From positions 186,001 through 250,000 of the forward strand of contig NZ_BLWI01000002.1 of the NCBI RefSeq assembly GCF_013282155.1: DNA of 64,000 nucleotides. Reading direction: 5' to 3'. Source of the stretch: Sulfitobacter sp. HGT1 (GTDB lineage Bacteria; Pseudomonadota; Alphaproteobacteria; Rhodobacterales; Rhodobacteraceae). Under the pieces are notes generated by a model. That model was not told where the DNA came from and searched no databases. It saw nothing but the letters and a program-made list of their open reading frames with translations. Positions 18,842 to 29,535 of the stretch are shown here, in pieces (positions within the stretch are counted from its first letter, which is position 1; each line of letters begins with the position of its first letter). Position numbers and translations under genes: made by a program.

Positions 18842-19242
18842 CGCTGGATGCTTTCGAGGTACACCAGCAGGGCGGCCAGAATGCGCGGTGTCGGCGTAAG
18901 TTGCCCGTCAAGATCAACCGGCACCAGATCAAGCGCCATGTCCTTGCCAAAGTTGGGCATCACCCGGGTCAGGTGGTTTTCCTGCGGGTCGCCATAGATA
19001 TAGGCCAGCGTTTTGGTCTGCGGGAACCGGCCATCATTGTTGCGCGACAGCAGGGTCAGGTCCGGCGGGGTGGTTGTCAGGTTGCCCGCCAGCGGGCCAT
19101 CCCCGCGCGCGGATGTGCCGTGGCACGCGGTACAGTTCTCGGCAAAAAATGCAGCACCCTCGGGCCGCTCTGGCATGGTGGGTTCGACGCAGGCGGCGAT
19201 GGCCAGCACACAAGGCACAAGAGTGATCAGGGGCAAGCGCAT
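18838..19242 (-). CDS. lipid-anchored monohaem cytochrome c
   Basis: 134 aa. Lipobox IAAC with Cys18, one CxxCH haem site (C37-T-A-C40-H41), and a distal Met in VMPNFG as probable sixth ligand. A small class I cytochrome held on the periplasmic face of a membrane, likely an electron shuttle. No oxidase or dehydrogenase partner gene is adjacent. It ends on the shared CTAG with the HExxH lipoprotein. Confidence 0.9.
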   Translation of the reverse strand: MRLPLITLVPCVLAIAACVEPTMPERPEGAAFFAENCTACHGTSARGDGPLAGNLTTTPPDLTLLSRNNDGRFPQTKTLAYIYGDPQENHLTRVMPNFGKDMALDLVPVDLDGQLTPTPRILAALLVYLESIQR

Positions 19243-19337
19243 TTTTGTTTCCTTTTAAAGCTCAGACAAAGTCTTGCTGTTCACCTGCCGCTTTGCCATG
19301 ATCTGCGTCAAATGAATAGATAAAATTGAGAAATCCG

Positions 19338-19772
19338 ATGGCCCAATATGCGATCATTATGTTGTTGGCGGGGGTCGGCATCCCAATTCTTGCGGCCTTG
19401 AATTCGGCCTTGGGTAGCCGCATCGGATCCCCCGCAGCGGCGGCGACAGTGTTGTTTGTCGTGGCCTTCGGGGCCAGCCTGATCGTGGCCTTGCTGACCA
19501 ATCCGCAGGGGTTTTCCAAGATGCCCGCAGCGCCGAAACATCTGTTTCTGGCGGGGCTGTTTGTGGCCTTCTATGTCTTGTCGATCACCTTTATCGCGCC
19601 GCATTTCGGCGTCGGTAACGCGGTGTTTTATGTGCTGTTGGGCCAGTTGTTCAGTGCTGCCGCCATCGACCATTTCGGCTTGTTCGGCGCGCAGGTATCG
19701 CCCTTGGGGGCCGCGCGGATGGGGGGCATTGCGCTGATGTGTGCAGGGGTCTGGTTGACGCAGCAGGTCTGA
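19338..19772 (+). CDS. DMT-superfamily membrane protein (YdcZ/DUF606-like)
   Basis: 144 aa with five hydrophobic segments (from IIMLLAGVGIPILAALNSAL onward), the size and shape of DUF606/YdcZ half-transporters, which are thought to pair or dimerise. GSRIGSPAAAATVLFVVAFG fits this family. The ATG at 19338 starts MAQYAIIML. Divergent from the cytochrome c gene and convergent, 12 bp apart, with lolD. Substrate unknown. Confidence 0.82.
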   Translation: MAQYAIIMLLAGVGIPILAALNSALGSRIGSPAAAATVLFVVAFGASLIVALLTNPQGFSKMPAAPKHLFLAGLFVAFYVLSITFIAPHFGVGNAVFYVLLGQLFSAAAIDHFGLFGAQVSPLGAARMGGIALMCAGVWLTQQV

Positions 19773-19784
19773 TACTGCGCCCGC

Positions 19785-20468
19785 CTAGTGCGGTACCAAT
19801 CGCCCTGCGTCCAACCGGATCTGGCGGTCCATCCGTGCGGCCAGTTCAAGGTTATGGGTCGCGATCACGGCTGACAGCCCGGTGCTGCGCACCAGTTCCA
19901 TCAACGCGCCAAACACCTGATCCGAGGTCGTCGGGTCCAGGTTTCCGGTCGGTTCATCCGCCAGCAACAGGCGCGGTGCATTGGCCAATGCGCGGCAAAA
20001 GGCGACGCGCTGCTGTTCACCGCCGGACAATTCGGCAGGGCGGTGGCTGGCACGGTGCGCGATCCCCACCTGACCCAGCAATTCCAGCGCACGGGCCTGT
20101 GCCGCGGCCTTGCCGACCCCGTTGGCAAGCTGCGGCAGAACGATGTTTTCCACGGCCGAAAACTCGGGCAGCAGATGATGGAACTGATAGATAAACCCCA
20201 CATCACGCCGCCGCACCCCTGTGCGTTTGCGATCGGACTGCCCCGTCATGTCAAAGCCTGCGATCTCAACGGTCCCGCTGTCGGGCGTATCCAGCAGCCC
20301 TGCGATGTGCAGCAACGTCGATTTACCCGCGCCCGACGGCGCGACCAAGGCGACGACTTCGCCCGGCGCAACGGTCAGGTCGATGCCACGCAGCACTGTG
20401 ACCTCGTTCGGAAGGCCCGCATTATAGGCCTTGGATATGCCCGACAGGCGCAACACAGGATCATTCAT
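19785..20468 (-). CDS. lolD: lipoprotein-releasing ABC transporter ATPase LolD
   Basis: 227-aa ATPase that powers extraction of outer-membrane lipoproteins from the inner membrane. The Walker A region APSGAGKST is at 43-51, with Ala in place of the first Gly. The signature LSGGEQQR and Walker B LLLADEP with TGNLD follow in order. It overlaps the upstream permease gene by 8 nt and is co-transcribed with it. Confidence 0.95.
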   Translation of the reverse strand: MNDPVLRLSGISKAYNAGLPNEVTVLRGIDLTVAPGEVVALVAPSGAGKSTLLHIAGLLDTPDSGTVEIAGFDMTGQSDRKRTGVRRRDVGFIYQFHHLLPEFSAVENIVLPQLANGVGKAAAQARALELLGQVGIAHRASHRPAELSGGEQQRVAFCRALANAPRLLLADEPTGNLDPTTSDQVFGALMELVRSTGLSAVIATHNLELAARMDRQIRLDAGRLVPH

Positions 20469-21756
20469 AACGCAAAGCCTCGACAGGGTTCATCCGCGCG
20501 GCACGACGTGCGGGAAAGATTGTGACAATGAACGACAGGCCCAGCGACAGGGCCACCGCCGACATCACATCACCAAATTGCAACTTGGCGGGCAGGAAAT
20601 AGATGCCGCGCACCGACGCATCCCATGCGGTGCCGCCCGACAGCCAGTTCACCACACCAAAGATCTGGTCGACATAAAGCGCGAACAAACAGCCAAGGAT
20701 CACCCCCATCGCCGTGCCGATGATGCCGGTAAACGCCCCGCAGATGAAAAACACCCGCAAGATTGAGCCCTCGCTCAGCCCCATGGTGCGTAAAATGCCA
20801 ATGTCACGGCCCTTGTTTTTCACCAGCATGATCAGCCCCGACACGATGTTCATCGCGGCAATCAACACAAGGATGCTCAGGATCACGAACATCACGCGGT
20901 CTTCGATATCCAGCGCATCCAGAAACGCCCCCGACGCATCGCGCCATGTCCAGACCATGCCCCGATCCCCCGCCGCAGCCAGCAAGGCCTGGCTCAGATT
21001 ATCGACGTTGTCGGGGTCTTCGACCATGACTTCCAGCTCGTCCGCCACCCCTTCGCGGTTAAAGAATGACTGCGCTTCGGCCAGCGGCAGATAGGCGCGG
21101 GTGCGGTCGATGTCATAGCGCCCGGCGCTAAAGATATAGACCACGTCATAGGCGTTGATCCGCGGGCTGGTGCCAAGTGCGGTTTTCACACCATTGGGCG
21201 AGATGATCTTGATCCGGTCGCCAAGCCCGACCCGCAGCGCCTGCGCCACACCCGACCCGATGGCGATGCCCTGATCGAAATTCGCCAGATCGCCAAGGCC
21301 GGTTTCAGGATTGGCAATGCGCGGGATATTGGCCAAATCGCTGCCTTCGATGCCATAAACCTCGATACCGGCGTTGGCTTGCCCCTTGTTCGCCATCACC
21401 TGACCGCGCACCAAAGGGGCCGCCTGCGTGACACCGGGCACCTGTGCAACCCGCACCGACATCTCGAGGTAATCGGGAATGCCGGTCTGGCTGACACCGT
21501 TTTCGTCAACAGTGGCCATATTATAGACGGTCACATGGGCGTTCGCCCCCAGAATGGTCCCGACGAATTCAGCCCTGAAACCGGACCGCACCGACAGCGT
21601 GGCAATCAGCGCGAACACCGCAAGGGTGATGCCGATCAGACTGATCCAGGTCATCACGCTCACGCCGCCTTCGGCCCGGCGGGCGCGCAGGTAGCGCCAT
21701 GCGATCATCCACTCGAACGGGGCGAAAGGCGGTGTTGTCTGGGCTGGTTTGGCCAT
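20461..21756 (-). CDS. lolC: lipoprotein-releasing ABC transporter permease LolC/LolE
   Basis: 431-aa inner-membrane permease with one N-terminal membrane helix ([18 protein letters not shown]), a large periplasmic domain (about 60-285) and three C-terminal helices including [25 protein letters not shown], the FtsX-fold coupling region. Only one permease gene is present, as is common in alphaproteobacteria where a single LolC/E-type protein may homodimerise. The ATG at 21756 with GGAG upstream is chosen over an in-frame TTG one codon earlier. Confidence 0.93.
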   Translation of the reverse strand: MAKPAQTTPPFAPFEWMIAWRYLRARRAEGGVSVMTWISLIGITLAVFALIATLSVRSGFRAEFVGTILGANAHVTVYNMATVDENGVSQTGIPDYLEMSVRVAQVPGVTQAAPLVRGQVMANKGQANAGIEVYGIEGSDLANIPRIANPETGLGDLANFDQGIAIGSGVAQALRVGLGDRIKIISPNGVKTALGTSPRINAYDVVYIFSAGRYDIDRTRAYLPLAEAQSFFNREGVADELEVMVEDPDNVDNLSQALLAAAGDRGMVWTWRDASGAFLDALDIEDRVMFVILSILVLIAAMNIVSGLIMLVKNKGRDIGILRTMGLSEGSILRVFFICGAFTGIIGTAMGVILGCLFALYVDQIFGVVNWLSGGTAWDASVRGIYFLPAKLQFGDVMSAVALSLGLSFIVTIFPARRAARMNPVEALRYE

Positions 21757-21861
21757 CAAAGGGCTCCGGTCTGATAGGTCGCGCGCAACCTGCTGGTTTG
21801 TGGTCAGCGGGTCAAGCGGTGATGGGTCGATGCGCAGTCACAAAGCTGCCACTGGCGCGGT

Positions 21862-22362
21862 TCAGGTGGCGGTCGCGCGGCGGCGTCGAAACGGCAGGGC
21901 AAGCAGCCGCAACAGCAGGCCGATCCCCAACGCCCCCAGCACAAACCCCACGCCAGCAAACACCATCCCGGCAAAGTTCAACGGCACGGCAGGCTGGTAC
22001 ACATCCCACGCCGCCTTGGCGATCCGGGCATCGCGCATCTGCGGCAGGGAATAGGCGCGCATGAACGGGCCCTGCCCCTCAAGCCGGGTCAATGCGGTCG
22101 ACAGGGCGTCATAGCGCTGGAATGTGGTCGTCATGTCAGCGCGGCGGCGGTCCATGAACACGGTCCCCGTCATCTGCGCCAGTGCGGCATCCCGCGACAG
22201 GCCGACCGCCTGCGCAGACGCGTCAAAATCGGCAGTCACCTGCCCCAACGCATCGACAGCGCCGCCAAGACGCTGAAGATATTGCTGCGAATATTCGGGG
22301 AATTGCGATGTCACAGCACCGCCCGCCAAACCGCCCGCCAGGGTCAGCGCACGCAAGATCAT
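21862..22362 (-). CDS. DUF2937 membrane protein
   Basis: 166 aa. A hydrophobic N-terminus (ILRALTLAGGLAGGAV), a helical middle with QFPEYSQQYLQRLGGAVD, the DUF2937 signature region, and a C-terminal membrane helix (FAGMVFAGVGFVLGALGIGLLLRLL) followed by an Arg-rich tail. It sits between lolC and proS on the same strand. The function of the family is unknown. Confidence 0.8.
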   Translation of the reverse strand: MILRALTLAGGLAGGAVTSQFPEYSQQYLQRLGGAVDALGQVTADFDASAQAVGLSRDAALAQMTGTVFMDRRRADMTTTFQRYDALSTALTRLEGQGPFMRAYSLPQMRDARIAKAAWDVYQPAVPLNFAGMVFAGVGFVLGALGIGLLLRLLALPFRRRRATAT

Positions 22363-22406
22363 CCGAAATCCTTTCCCAGATTGCCCCGCATGCGCCCGTT
22401 TCCCTG

Positions 22407-23747
22407 TCAGCCAATCGCGCGATAGATCGCTGCGACCTTTTCAACGGCCACTTCCGGCGTCATCTCTTCGCTTTCGCCGGTCTTGCGCGAGGTCAGCTCA
22501 ACAACCCCGTTTTTCAACCCGCGCGGGCCAACCGTGATCCGCCAGGGCAGACCGATCAGATCCATCGTCGCAAATTTGCCGCCCGCGCGCTCGTTGCGGT
22601 CGTCATAAAGCGGCTCAAGACCCAAGGCGGTGATGCTGTCATAGAGCGCCTGACAGGCGGTATCGGCCTCTTCGTCGCCTTGCTTGAGGTTCACAATCCC
22701 AACATGGAACGGCGTGACACCTTCGGGCCAGATGATGCCCTTGTCGTCATGGCTTGCCTCGATGATCGCACCCACCAGACGGCTGACGCCAATGCCGTGG
22801 CTGCCCATATGCACAGGCGTCGCTTTGCCATCGGGGCCTTGAACCGTCGCACCCATGGCGTCGGAGTATTTTGTGCCAAAGTAAAAGATCTGCCCCACTT
22901 CGATGCCGCGCGCGGTACGCTGGCGCTCGGCGGGGACTTGCGCAAACAGATCCGCGTCATGGGTTTCGTCGGTGCGCGCATAGCGCGATGTGAACTCTTC
23001 GAGCACCGCCTGACACTGATCGACCGAATCAAAATCGATCTCGCGGTCGCCGAAATTCAGATCGGTGATCTGGCTGTCATAGAACACTTCCGACTCACCG
23101 GTTTCAGCCAGTACCAGAAATTCATGGGTATCATCGCCGCCAATAGGGCCGGAATCAGCACGCATCGGGATGGCTTGCAGACCCATGCGCTCATAGCTGC
23201 GCAGATAGCTGACCAGATGACGGTTATAGGCGTGCAGCGCGTCTTCCTGCGTCAGGTCAAAGTTATACCCGTCTTTCATCAGAAACTCGCGGCCGCGCAT
23301 CACACCGAAACGCGGGCGGATCTCGTCGCGGAACTTCCACTGGATGTGGTACAAGGTCAGCGGCAAATCCTTGTAAGATCCGACATGGCTGCGGAAAATA
23401 TCCGTGATCATCTCTTCGTTAGTGGGACCATACAGCATATCGCGGTCCTGACGGTCCTTGATGCGCAGCATCTCTGGGCCGTAGGCATCATAGCGCCCGG
23501 ATTCTTTCCACAAATCAGCAGGCTGCAAGGTCGGCATCAACATCGGAATATGCCCGGCGCGCTGCTGCTCTTCATGCACGATGTTTTCGATCTTGCGCAG
23601 CACCTTGAACCCCAGCGGCAACCACGAATAAATCCCGGCGGCGGATTGCTTGATCATCCCGGCGCGCAACATCAGCCGGTGGCTGACAATCTGCGCCTCC
23701 GACGGGTTTTCCTTGAGCACGGGCAGAAAATAACGGGACAGACGCAT
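22407..23747 (-). CDS. proS: prolyl-tRNA synthetase, short form without editing insert
   Basis: Class II aminoacyl-tRNA synthetase charging tRNA-Pro. At 446 aa it lacks the ~180-residue editing insertion of E. coli ProS, as is typical for alphaproteobacteria. Class II motif 2 reads [17 protein letters not shown], motif 3 includes [13 protein letters not shown], and the anticodon-binding domain ends the protein. The ATG at 23747 ([10 protein letters not shown]) has AGAGG upstream. Misacylated Ala- or Cys-tRNA-Pro would need a free-standing editor elsewhere. Confidence 0.97.
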   Translation of the reverse strand: MRLSRYFLPVLKENPSEAQIVSHRLMLRAGMIKQSAAGIYSWLPLGFKVLRKIENIVHEEQQRAGHIPMLMPTLQPADLWKESGRYDAYGPEMLRIKDRQDRDMLYGPTNEEMITDIFRSHVGSYKDLPLTLYHIQWKFRDEIRPRFGVMRGREFLMKDGYNFDLTQEDALHAYNRHLVSYLRSYERMGLQAIPMRADSGPIGGDDTHEFLVLAETGESEVFYDSQITDLNFGDREIDFDSVDQCQAVLEEFTSRYARTDETHDADLFAQVPAERQRTARGIEVGQIFYFGTKYSDAMGATVQGPDGKATPVHMGSHGIGVSRLVGAIIEASHDDKGIIWPEGVTPFHVGIVNLKQGDEEADTACQALYDSITALGLEPLYDDRNERAGGKFATMDLIGLPWRITVGPRGLKNGVVELTSRKTGESEEMTPEVAVEKVAAIYRAIG

Positions 23748-23820
23748 GATGATCCTCTCAAACTGGCTTCGGCCCTGATTATGCCAAACCATTCAGGGAA
23801 ACAATCACCAACACCCCTCC

Positions 23821-23865
23821 TTCTCCGGCTGTTAAATATCCCGGGGTTTGGGGCAGCGCCCCAAT
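23821..23865 (+). repeat. intergenic palindromic element, copy A
   Basis: TTCTCCGGCTGTTAAATATC followed by a G-rich stretch (CCGGGGTTTGGGGCAGCGCCCC) containing GGGGC/GCCCC pairing. It matches the layout of the copies near 42175, 55920 and 57850. It lies between the proS start and the pepT stop. Confidence 0.6.
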
Positions 23866-23907
23866 CAACCCCACCTCAATCAACCCCGCCCCGACAAACA
23901 CTAACCG

Positions 23908-25149
23908 CTAGGACGGCACCGCCCGCTTGGCCAGCTCCAACGCCACCCGCAACGCCTTTGCCATATCCTGCACCGATATCCACTCAAGCGGGCCGTGGAT
24001 TTCCTGCATGCCGGTAAAGACATTGGGGCAGGGCAGCCCCATCTCGGTCAGACGCGACCCGTCGGTGCCACCGCGGATCGGCACCGACACCGGCTCCATC
24101 CCCGCAGCCCGTACCGCGTCATGGGCCAGCTCCACCGGTGTCATGTCGTTTTCCAGCCAATATCGCATGTTTCTATATTGCGGCGTGATCTCGCAGGTGA
24201 TCTGCGCGCGCGGCTCCGACGCCTGAACCGCATCGCAGACCTTGCGCAGCAACGCGCCCTTTTGCGCCAATGCCTCGCGTTCGAAATCACGCAGGATGAA
24301 CTTTATCTCCGCCTCCGAAGACCCGCCCTTGATGGTGGTCGCGTGAATGAACCCGTCCAGCCCGTCCGTCGTTTCGGGGGTCATGGTGACATGCGGCAGG
24401 GTCATCAGGATTTTCGCCGCCAGATGCAGCGCGTTCACCATCTTGTCCTTGGCCCAGCCCGGATGCGCAGACACCCCCGTCACGGTCACCACCGCGCCAT
24501 CGGCCGAAAACGTCTCGTATTCAATCTCGCCGGGCTTGGACCCGTCAAACGTATAGGCGAAATCGCAGGCCATATCGCCCGGCAGACGTGCATCCACACC
24601 CCGCCCGATTTCCTCGTCCGGGGTAAAGGCCAGCCGGATCTTGCCATGGGGCACTTCGGGGTTTTCCAGCAAATGCCGCGCGGCGGTCATGATGATCGCC
24701 ACCCCCGCCTTGTCGTCGCCGCCCAACAGGGTCGTGCCGCTTGCGGTAATGATATCCTCGCCCAGCTTTTCGGCCAGATAGGGCGCGTTTTCCGGCGACA
24801 GTTTCAACTCCGGCGCATCGGCAAAGGTAATATCCCCGCCATTATAGCCGCGATGCACCACGGGCTTTACCCCCGTTGCATTGAACTGCGGCGCGGTGTC
24901 GACATGGGCGCACCACCCCATGACGGGCGCGCCTTCCACTGTGGCGGGTACCGTGGCCAGAACCACGCCATATTCTGTCAACTCGACATCCGCCGCCCCC
25001 ATCGCTTCCAGCTCCTGCACCAGCAAGCGCGACATATTCAACTGTATTTCCGTGCTGGGGCTGGTCGGGCTGGTGTCGTCGCTTTGGCTGTCAATCGCGG
25101 CATAGCGCACCAGACGTTGTTCAAGTTCACGGTCAAAATCACTGCGCAT
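23908..25149 (-). CDS. pepT: peptidase T (tripeptidase)
   Basis: M20-family zinc aminopeptidase cleaving the N-terminal residue of tripeptides. 413 aa. Metal-site motifs are in order: GWCAHVDTAP, LLGGDDKAG and FTPDEEIGRG, with SAHPGWAKDKMVNAL in the dimerisation lid. The ATG at 25149 is preceded by AGGAGA with good spacing; an in-frame extension upstream is rejected. It is transcribed away from the PerM-type gene. Confidence 0.95.
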   Translation of the reverse strand: MRSDFDRELEQRLVRYAAIDSQSDDTSPTSPSTEIQLNMSRLLVQELEAMGAADVELTEYGVVLATVPATVEGAPVMGWCAHVDTAPQFNATGVKPVVHRGYNGGDITFADAPELKLSPENAPYLAEKLGEDIITASGTTLLGGDDKAGVAIIMTAARHLLENPEVPHGKIRLAFTPDEEIGRGVDARLPGDMACDFAYTFDGSKPGEIEYETFSADGAVVTVTGVSAHPGWAKDKMVNALHLAAKILMTLPHVTMTPETTDGLDGFIHATTIKGGSSEAEIKFILRDFEREALAQKGALLRKVCDAVQASEPRAQITCEITPQYRNMRYWLENDMTPVELAHDAVRAAGMEPVSVPIRGGTDGSRLTEMGLPCPNVFTGMQEIHGPLEWISVQDMAKALRVALELAKRAVPS

Positions 25150-25435
25150 ATCGGGTCTCCTTGCTGACCACAGTGGCAATGCCTGCCGCCCCATTGTCAA
25201 GCGTCTGCCCGCACGGAAACCAAACCTGCCAATGCATCCTCAAAACGCATCCCCAAGATGTCGCAGATCAATTCCCCCTTTCAATTTCCAAATGGCCCAA
25301 AATCCCCGCCGGAGGCCCCCTTGCCCCAAAATACACCGCGATGTGTTGGGGATATCCCCAGATCGCCCGCCCTCTGCCCTTGAAAATCGGGGGCCAGTGC
25401 GCAATGTGAATAGAACGCGTCTTCGGAGATAGCCC
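25150..25435. other. divergent intergenic region with palindrome
   Basis: 286 bp between pepT and the AI-2E-type permease, no gene seen. It contains the perfect 14-bp palindrome TGGGGATATCCCCA (25347-25360) and, at about 25282-25317, a GC-rich string (CCCCGCCGGAGGCCCCC) after AATTTCCAAATGGCCC that resembles 3'-end sequences common in roseobacters. Promoters for both flanking genes should lie here but no consensus is convincing. Confidence 0.5.
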
Positions 25436-26515
25436 ATGGCACTGCCCATTCGAGATCAATTGAAATACTGGGGGATTGCCGGCGCGGTCTCGCTTGTGGT
25501 CCTTTGGTTCACCGGGGATGTGCTGCTGCCGTTTCTGATCGGGGCCGCGATTGCATATTTCCTTGATCCTGTTGCGGACCGTCTTGAACTTATGGGGCTG
25601 AGCCGGGCGATGGCCACCACGGTGATCACGCTATTTGCCATCCTGATTTTTGTGCTCATGGCCCTGCTGGTGGTCCCGACATTGGTCAACCAGGCGATCA
25701 ACCTGATCGGGGTCGCCCCGGAACTGTCCCGCAATTTCTCCGAATTCCTGACAGAGCGGTTCCCGACCCTGCTTGTCGAAGGATCGACCTTGCGCACGTC
25801 GATCACCAGCATCGGTGCGACCGTTCAGGAACGCGGCGGCGAATTGCTGAACACGGCCCTGGCCTCGGCCGCGTCGCTGCTGAACATCTTGCTGCTGTTC
25901 GTGATCGTTCCGGTCGTCGCCGTCTATCTGTTGCTCGACTGGGACCGCATGGTCGCACAGATCGACAGCCTGCTGCCGCGCGACCATGCCCCCGTGATCC
26001 GCCGCCTGGCACGCGACATCGACAAAACCCTTGCCAGCTTTATCCGCGGCATGGGCACGGTCTGCCTGATCTTGGGCACCTATTACGCCATCGCCCTGAT
26101 GCTGGTGGGTCTGCAATTTGGCCTTGTGGTCGGGTTTATCGCAGGTCTGGTGACGTTCATCCCCTATCTTGGCGCGATGTTGGGCGGCGTGCTGGCCATC
26201 GGTCTGGCGCTGTTCCAGTTCTGGGGCGATTGGCTGTCCATCGGTCTGGTCGCCGCGATCTTTGTGCTGGGCCAAACCATCGAGGGCAATTTCCTGACCC
26301 CCAAACTGGTCGGCAACTCTGTCGGGTTGCACCCGGTGTGGCTTATTCTGGCGCTGTCGATGTTCGGGTCGCTTTTTGGCTTTGTCGGCATGTTGGCGGC
26401 AGTGCCCATTGCTGCCGCACTTGGCGTGGTCACACGGTTCGCGACCGAACAATACCGCGAAAGCGTGCTGTACAAAGGCGTTGAACAGGCAACCTTGGAC
26501 GAACGGGTCGACTGA
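25436..26515 (+). CDS. AI-2E/PerM-family permease
   Basis: 359-aa inner-membrane protein of the TqsA/PerM family (COG0628), with about eight membrane segments. GLVVGFIAGLVTFIPYLGAM and QTIEGNFLTPKLVGNSVGLHP are the family's conserved loops. Members include exporters of signalling molecules and Na+/H+ antiporters; the role here is open. hdaA starts 1 nt after its TGA (TGATATG), so the two are co-transcribed. Confidence 0.9.
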   Translation: MALPIRDQLKYWGIAGAVSLVVLWFTGDVLLPFLIGAAIAYFLDPVADRLELMGLSRAMATTVITLFAILIFVLMALLVVPTLVNQAINLIGVAPELSRNFSEFLTERFPTLLVEGSTLRTSITSIGATVQERGGELLNTALASAASLLNILLLFVIVPVVAVYLLLDWDRMVAQIDSLLPRDHAPVIRRLARDIDKTLASFIRGMGTVCLILGTYYAIALMLVGLQFGLVVGFIAGLVTFIPYLGAMLGGVLAIGLALFQFWGDWLSIGLVAAIFVLGQTIEGNFLTPKLVGNSVGLHPVWLILALSMFGSLFGFVGMLAAVPIAAALGVVTRFATEQYRESVLYKGVEQATLDERVD

Positions 26516-26516
26516 T

Positions 26517-27188
26517 ATGGCACAACAACTTGGCCTTGCTCTTCCCAGTCGCACCGCACTGGGTCGCGATGATTTCTTTGTGGCACCATCCAACGCGATT
26601 GCAGCGGCGATGATTGACGGCTGGCAGGGCTGGGCCGGTCGCAAGCTGGCACTGACCGGGCCTGCGGGGTCCGGTAAAACCCACCTGACCCATGTCTGGG
26701 CCGCCATGGCCGGTGCGCAGATCATCAATGCCGCCGATCTGGCCACCGCTGATATCCCCCAACTTGCACAAACCAGCGTCGCTGTCGAAGATGTCCCTGC
26801 GATCGCGGGCAATGCGGCGGCGGAAACCGCGCTTTTCCATCTGCACAATCTGGTTCTGGCCGAAGGTCACAGCCTGTTGATGACGGGCACCCCCCCTGTT
26901 GCGGGGTGGAACCTGAGCTTGCCGGACCTCACCAGCCGGTTGGGCGCTGCCGGTGCTGCCGCCCTTGATGCCCCCGATGACATGCTGCTGACGGCGGTAA
27001 TGGCCAAGCTGCTGGCAGACCGGCAACTCACCCCGAAACCCGACCTGATCCCCTATCTGCTGTTGCGCATGGACCGCTCCTTTGCCGCAGCGGGTGCGCT
27101 TGTTGCTGCCCTTGATGCGGCCAGCCTTGCGCAGAAAAAACCCCTGACCCGAGCACTTGCTGCACAAGTGCTGGACAACCGTGCCTGA
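26517..27188 (+). CDS. hdaA: DnaA-homologous regulator HdaA
   Basis: 223-aa AAA+ protein that, with the beta clamp, stimulates hydrolysis of DnaA-ATP and so prevents re-initiation. The N-terminal QLGLALP (4-10) is a clamp-binding motif (Hda has QLxLPL). Walker A is GPAGSGKTH at 48-56. The protein lacks DnaA's DNA-binding domain IV, as expected. ATG 26517 is chosen because it opens with the clamp motif. The position between a PerM-type gene and ppk is typical of Rhodobacterales. Confidence 0.9.
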   Translation: MAQQLGLALPSRTALGRDDFFVAPSNAIAAAMIDGWQGWAGRKLALTGPAGSGKTHLTHVWAAMAGAQIINAADLATADIPQLAQTSVAVEDVPAIAGNAAAETALFHLHNLVLAEGHSLLMTGTPPVAGWNLSLPDLTSRLGAAGAAALDAPDDMLLTAVMAKLLADRQLTPKPDLIPYLLLRMDRSFAAAGALVAALDAASLAQKKPLTRALAAQVLDNRA

Positions 27189-27214
27189 ACCGCGCGATAC
27201 TCGTGCCATTCCTT

Positions 27215-27232
27215 TTGTCATAATTCTGTTGT
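27215..27232 (+). promoter_or_regulatory. candidate PHO box upstream of ppk
   Basis: TTGTCATAATTCTGTTGT fits the PhoB-box layout CTGTCATNNNNCTGTCAT: the first 7-mer differs at one base, the 4-nt AT-rich spacer is right, and the second 7-mer keeps CTGT. It lies 22 bp before the ppk ATG, so PhoB would overlap or follow the transcription start unless the promoter is very close. Confidence 0.45.
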
Positions 27233-27254
27233 AATCCAACGCCATAAGGCCGCT

Positions 27255-29429
27255 ATGAACCAAGCAGATTTCCTCAAGGCCGATTTCCCCCAAGCAGAGA
27301 CATTGCCCGATCTCGACCTCTCTGGTCCGGGGCGTTTTTATAACCGTGAACTCAGCTGGCTGGGCTTTAACTGGCGCGTCCTCGAAGAGGCGCAAAACCC
27401 CCGCGTGCCCTTGCTGGAACGCCTGCGGTTTCTGTCGATTTCGGCGAATAACCTTGATGAATTCTATACCGTCCGCGTGGCTGGCCTGCGCGAACTGGCC
27501 CAAGCCGGCAACACGACCCCCGCCGCTGACGGCCTGTCACCTGCCGAACAACTGGTGCTGATCAACGAAGACGCCCGCAAGCTGATGCTGACCCAGCAAA
27601 ACACGCTGGTCGATCTGATGACCGAAATGGACGCGCAGAACATCATGCTCGAACGCGCCGCTGATCTGGATCAGGCCGATCTGGCCTATCTCGAAGATGT
27701 GTTTCTAAATCAGGTGTTCGCGGTCTTGTCCCCGCTGGCCATCGACCCCGCGCATCCCTTCCCCTTCATCCCCAACACCGGCTACGCCCTGGCGCTGCAA
27801 CTGGAACGGACCGCCGATAAACGCCCCTTGCAAGCGCTGCTGCCGATCCCCGCCAAGATCGACCGCTTCGTGGCCCTGCCCGCCCCCGAAGGCTGCAAGC
27901 GGTTCCTCCCGCTCGAGGATTTGCTGGTGCTCAACATCCCCGGCCTGTTCCCGGGCTACAAACTAAAAGGCCACTTCGAATTCCGCATCCTGCGCGACAG
28001 TGATCTCGAGGTCGAAGACGAAGCCGAAGATCTGGTGCGCGAGTTCGAAGTCGCCCTCAAGCGCCGCCGCCGCGGCGAGGTCGTCCGCCTGACCCATTCC
28101 GCCGGTGCTCCGGAAAAGCTGAAAAACGTCGTGATGGCCGAATTGCGCGTGCGCCCCCAGGATGTGATCGAAATCGACGGCATGATCGGGGTTGGCGATC
28201 TGTCCGAACTGGTGATCGACAGCCGTCCCGATCTGCTGTGGCCGCAGTTCACCCCCCGCGTGCCGGAACGGGTGACCGATCATGACGGCGATATGCTGGC
28301 CGCAATCCGCTCGAAAGACATGCTGCTGCACCACCCCTACGAGACCTTTGACATGGTCGTGCGCTTCCTGACCCAGGCCGCCCGCGACCCCAACGTGGTG
28401 GCGATCAAACAAACGCTCTACCGCACCTCGCGCGACAGCCCCATCGTCGAAGCCCTGTGCGAAGCCGCTGAAGACGGCAAATCCGTCACCGCATTGGTCG
28501 AACTCAAAGCCCGCTTTGACGAGGCCGCGAATATCCGCCAGTCGCGCAGGCTCGAACGGGCGGGTGCCCATGTGGTTTACGGGTTTATCGACCTGAAAAC
28601 CCACGCGAAAATCTCGACCGTGGTGCGCCGCGAAGGCGACCAGCTGGTCACCTATACCCATTATGGCACCGGCAACTACCACCCGATCACCGCACGCATC
28701 TACACCGATCTGTCGTTGTTCACCTGCGACCAGAAACTGGGGCGCGACGCCACCAAAGTGTTCAACTACCTGTCCGGCTATGCCCAACCCGATACGCTGG
28801 ACAATCTGGCCATCTCACCAATCTCGCTCAAACCCCGCCTGCTCGAAATGATCGCAGCCGAAGCAACATATGCCGCCGCCGGCAAACCCGCCGAGATCTG
28901 GGCGAAAATGAACTCCATCGTCGATCCCGACGTCATCGATGCCCTCTATGCAGCCTCGCAGGCCGGAGTCAAAATTAGCCTCGTGGTGCGCGGCATCTGC
29001 AGCTTGCGCCCCGGCATCAAAGGCCTGTCCGAAAACATCCGCGTCAAATCCATCGTGGGCCGGTTTCTGGAACATTCGCGCATCGTATGCTTTGGCAACG
29101 GCTATGGCCTGCCCCATAAAAAGGCCCGCGTTTTCATGTCTTCTGCCGACTGGATGGGCCGCAACCTGACCCGCCGCGTCGAAACCCTGGTGGAAATCGA
29201 AAACCCCACCGTCAAGGCACAGATCACCAGCCAGATCATGGCGGCCAATCTCGCCGATGTAGCACAAAGCTGGGTGATGTCCGCCGATGGCAGCTTTACC
29301 CGCCCGCCTTTGCAAGACGGGGTTTTCGCCTTCAGCTGCCACCGGTTTTTCATGGAAAACCCTTCACTCTCGGGCCGCGGCAGCGCCGGGGCCTCAGATG
29401 TGCCCAAACTGACCCATACCGAAGACTGA
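27255..29429 (+). CDS. ppk: polyphosphate kinase PPK1
   Basis: 724-aa enzyme making polyphosphate from ATP. The four PPK1 domains are present: N-terminal helical ([12 protein letters not shown]), head, and two phospholipase-D-like catalytic domains. The expected phosphoacceptor His is H469 in [10 protein letters not shown], and H607 in [11 protein letters not shown] is the second conserved His. ppx follows 217 bp downstream on the same strand, giving a synthesis/degradation pair. A PHO-box-like site precedes it. Confidence 0.97.
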   Translation: MNQADFLKADFPQAETLPDLDLSGPGRFYNRELSWLGFNWRVLEEAQNPRVPLLERLRFLSISANNLDEFYTVRVAGLRELAQAGNTTPAADGLSPAEQLVLINEDARKLMLTQQNTLVDLMTEMDAQNIMLERAADLDQADLAYLEDVFLNQVFAVLSPLAIDPAHPFPFIPNTGYALALQLERTADKRPLQALLPIPAKIDRFVALPAPEGCKRFLPLEDLLVLNIPGLFPGYKLKGHFEFRILRDSDLEVEDEAEDLVREFEVALKRRRRGEVVRLTHSAGAPEKLKNVVMAELRVRPQDVIEIDGMIGVGDLSELVIDSRPDLLWPQFTPRVPERVTDHDGDMLAAIRSKDMLLHHPYETFDMVVRFLTQAARDPNVVAIKQTLYRTSRDSPIVEALCEAAEDGKSVTALVELKARFDEAANIRQSRRLERAGAHVVYGFIDLKTHAKISTVVRREGDQLVTYTHYGTGNYHPITARIYTDLSLFTCDQKLGRDATKVFNYLSGYAQPDTLDNLAISPISLKPRLLEMIAAEATYAAAGKPAEIWAKMNSIVDPDVIDALYAASQAGVKISLVVRGICSLRPGIKGLSENIRVKSIVGRFLEHSRIVCFGNGYGLPHKKARVFMSSADWMGRNLTRRVETLVEIENPTVKAQITSQIMAANLADVAQSWVMSADGSFTRPPLQDGVFAFSCHRFFMENPSLSGRGSAGASDVPKLTHTED

Positions 29430-29535
29430 CAGCGTTTTCATTTTGCCCGATAAACTCTCGCCGAAGGCGCAGGCTTCCTCCGCGATCCCGATTGCCGCAC
29501 CCGGGCTCACCTCGCCCCACGCGCCAGAATGTCAT

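Noticed and set aside
22182-24017. 611-codon plus-strand frame opposite proS
   Set aside because: Covers the antisense of proS and the gap; proS has full class II motifs, the frame has none.
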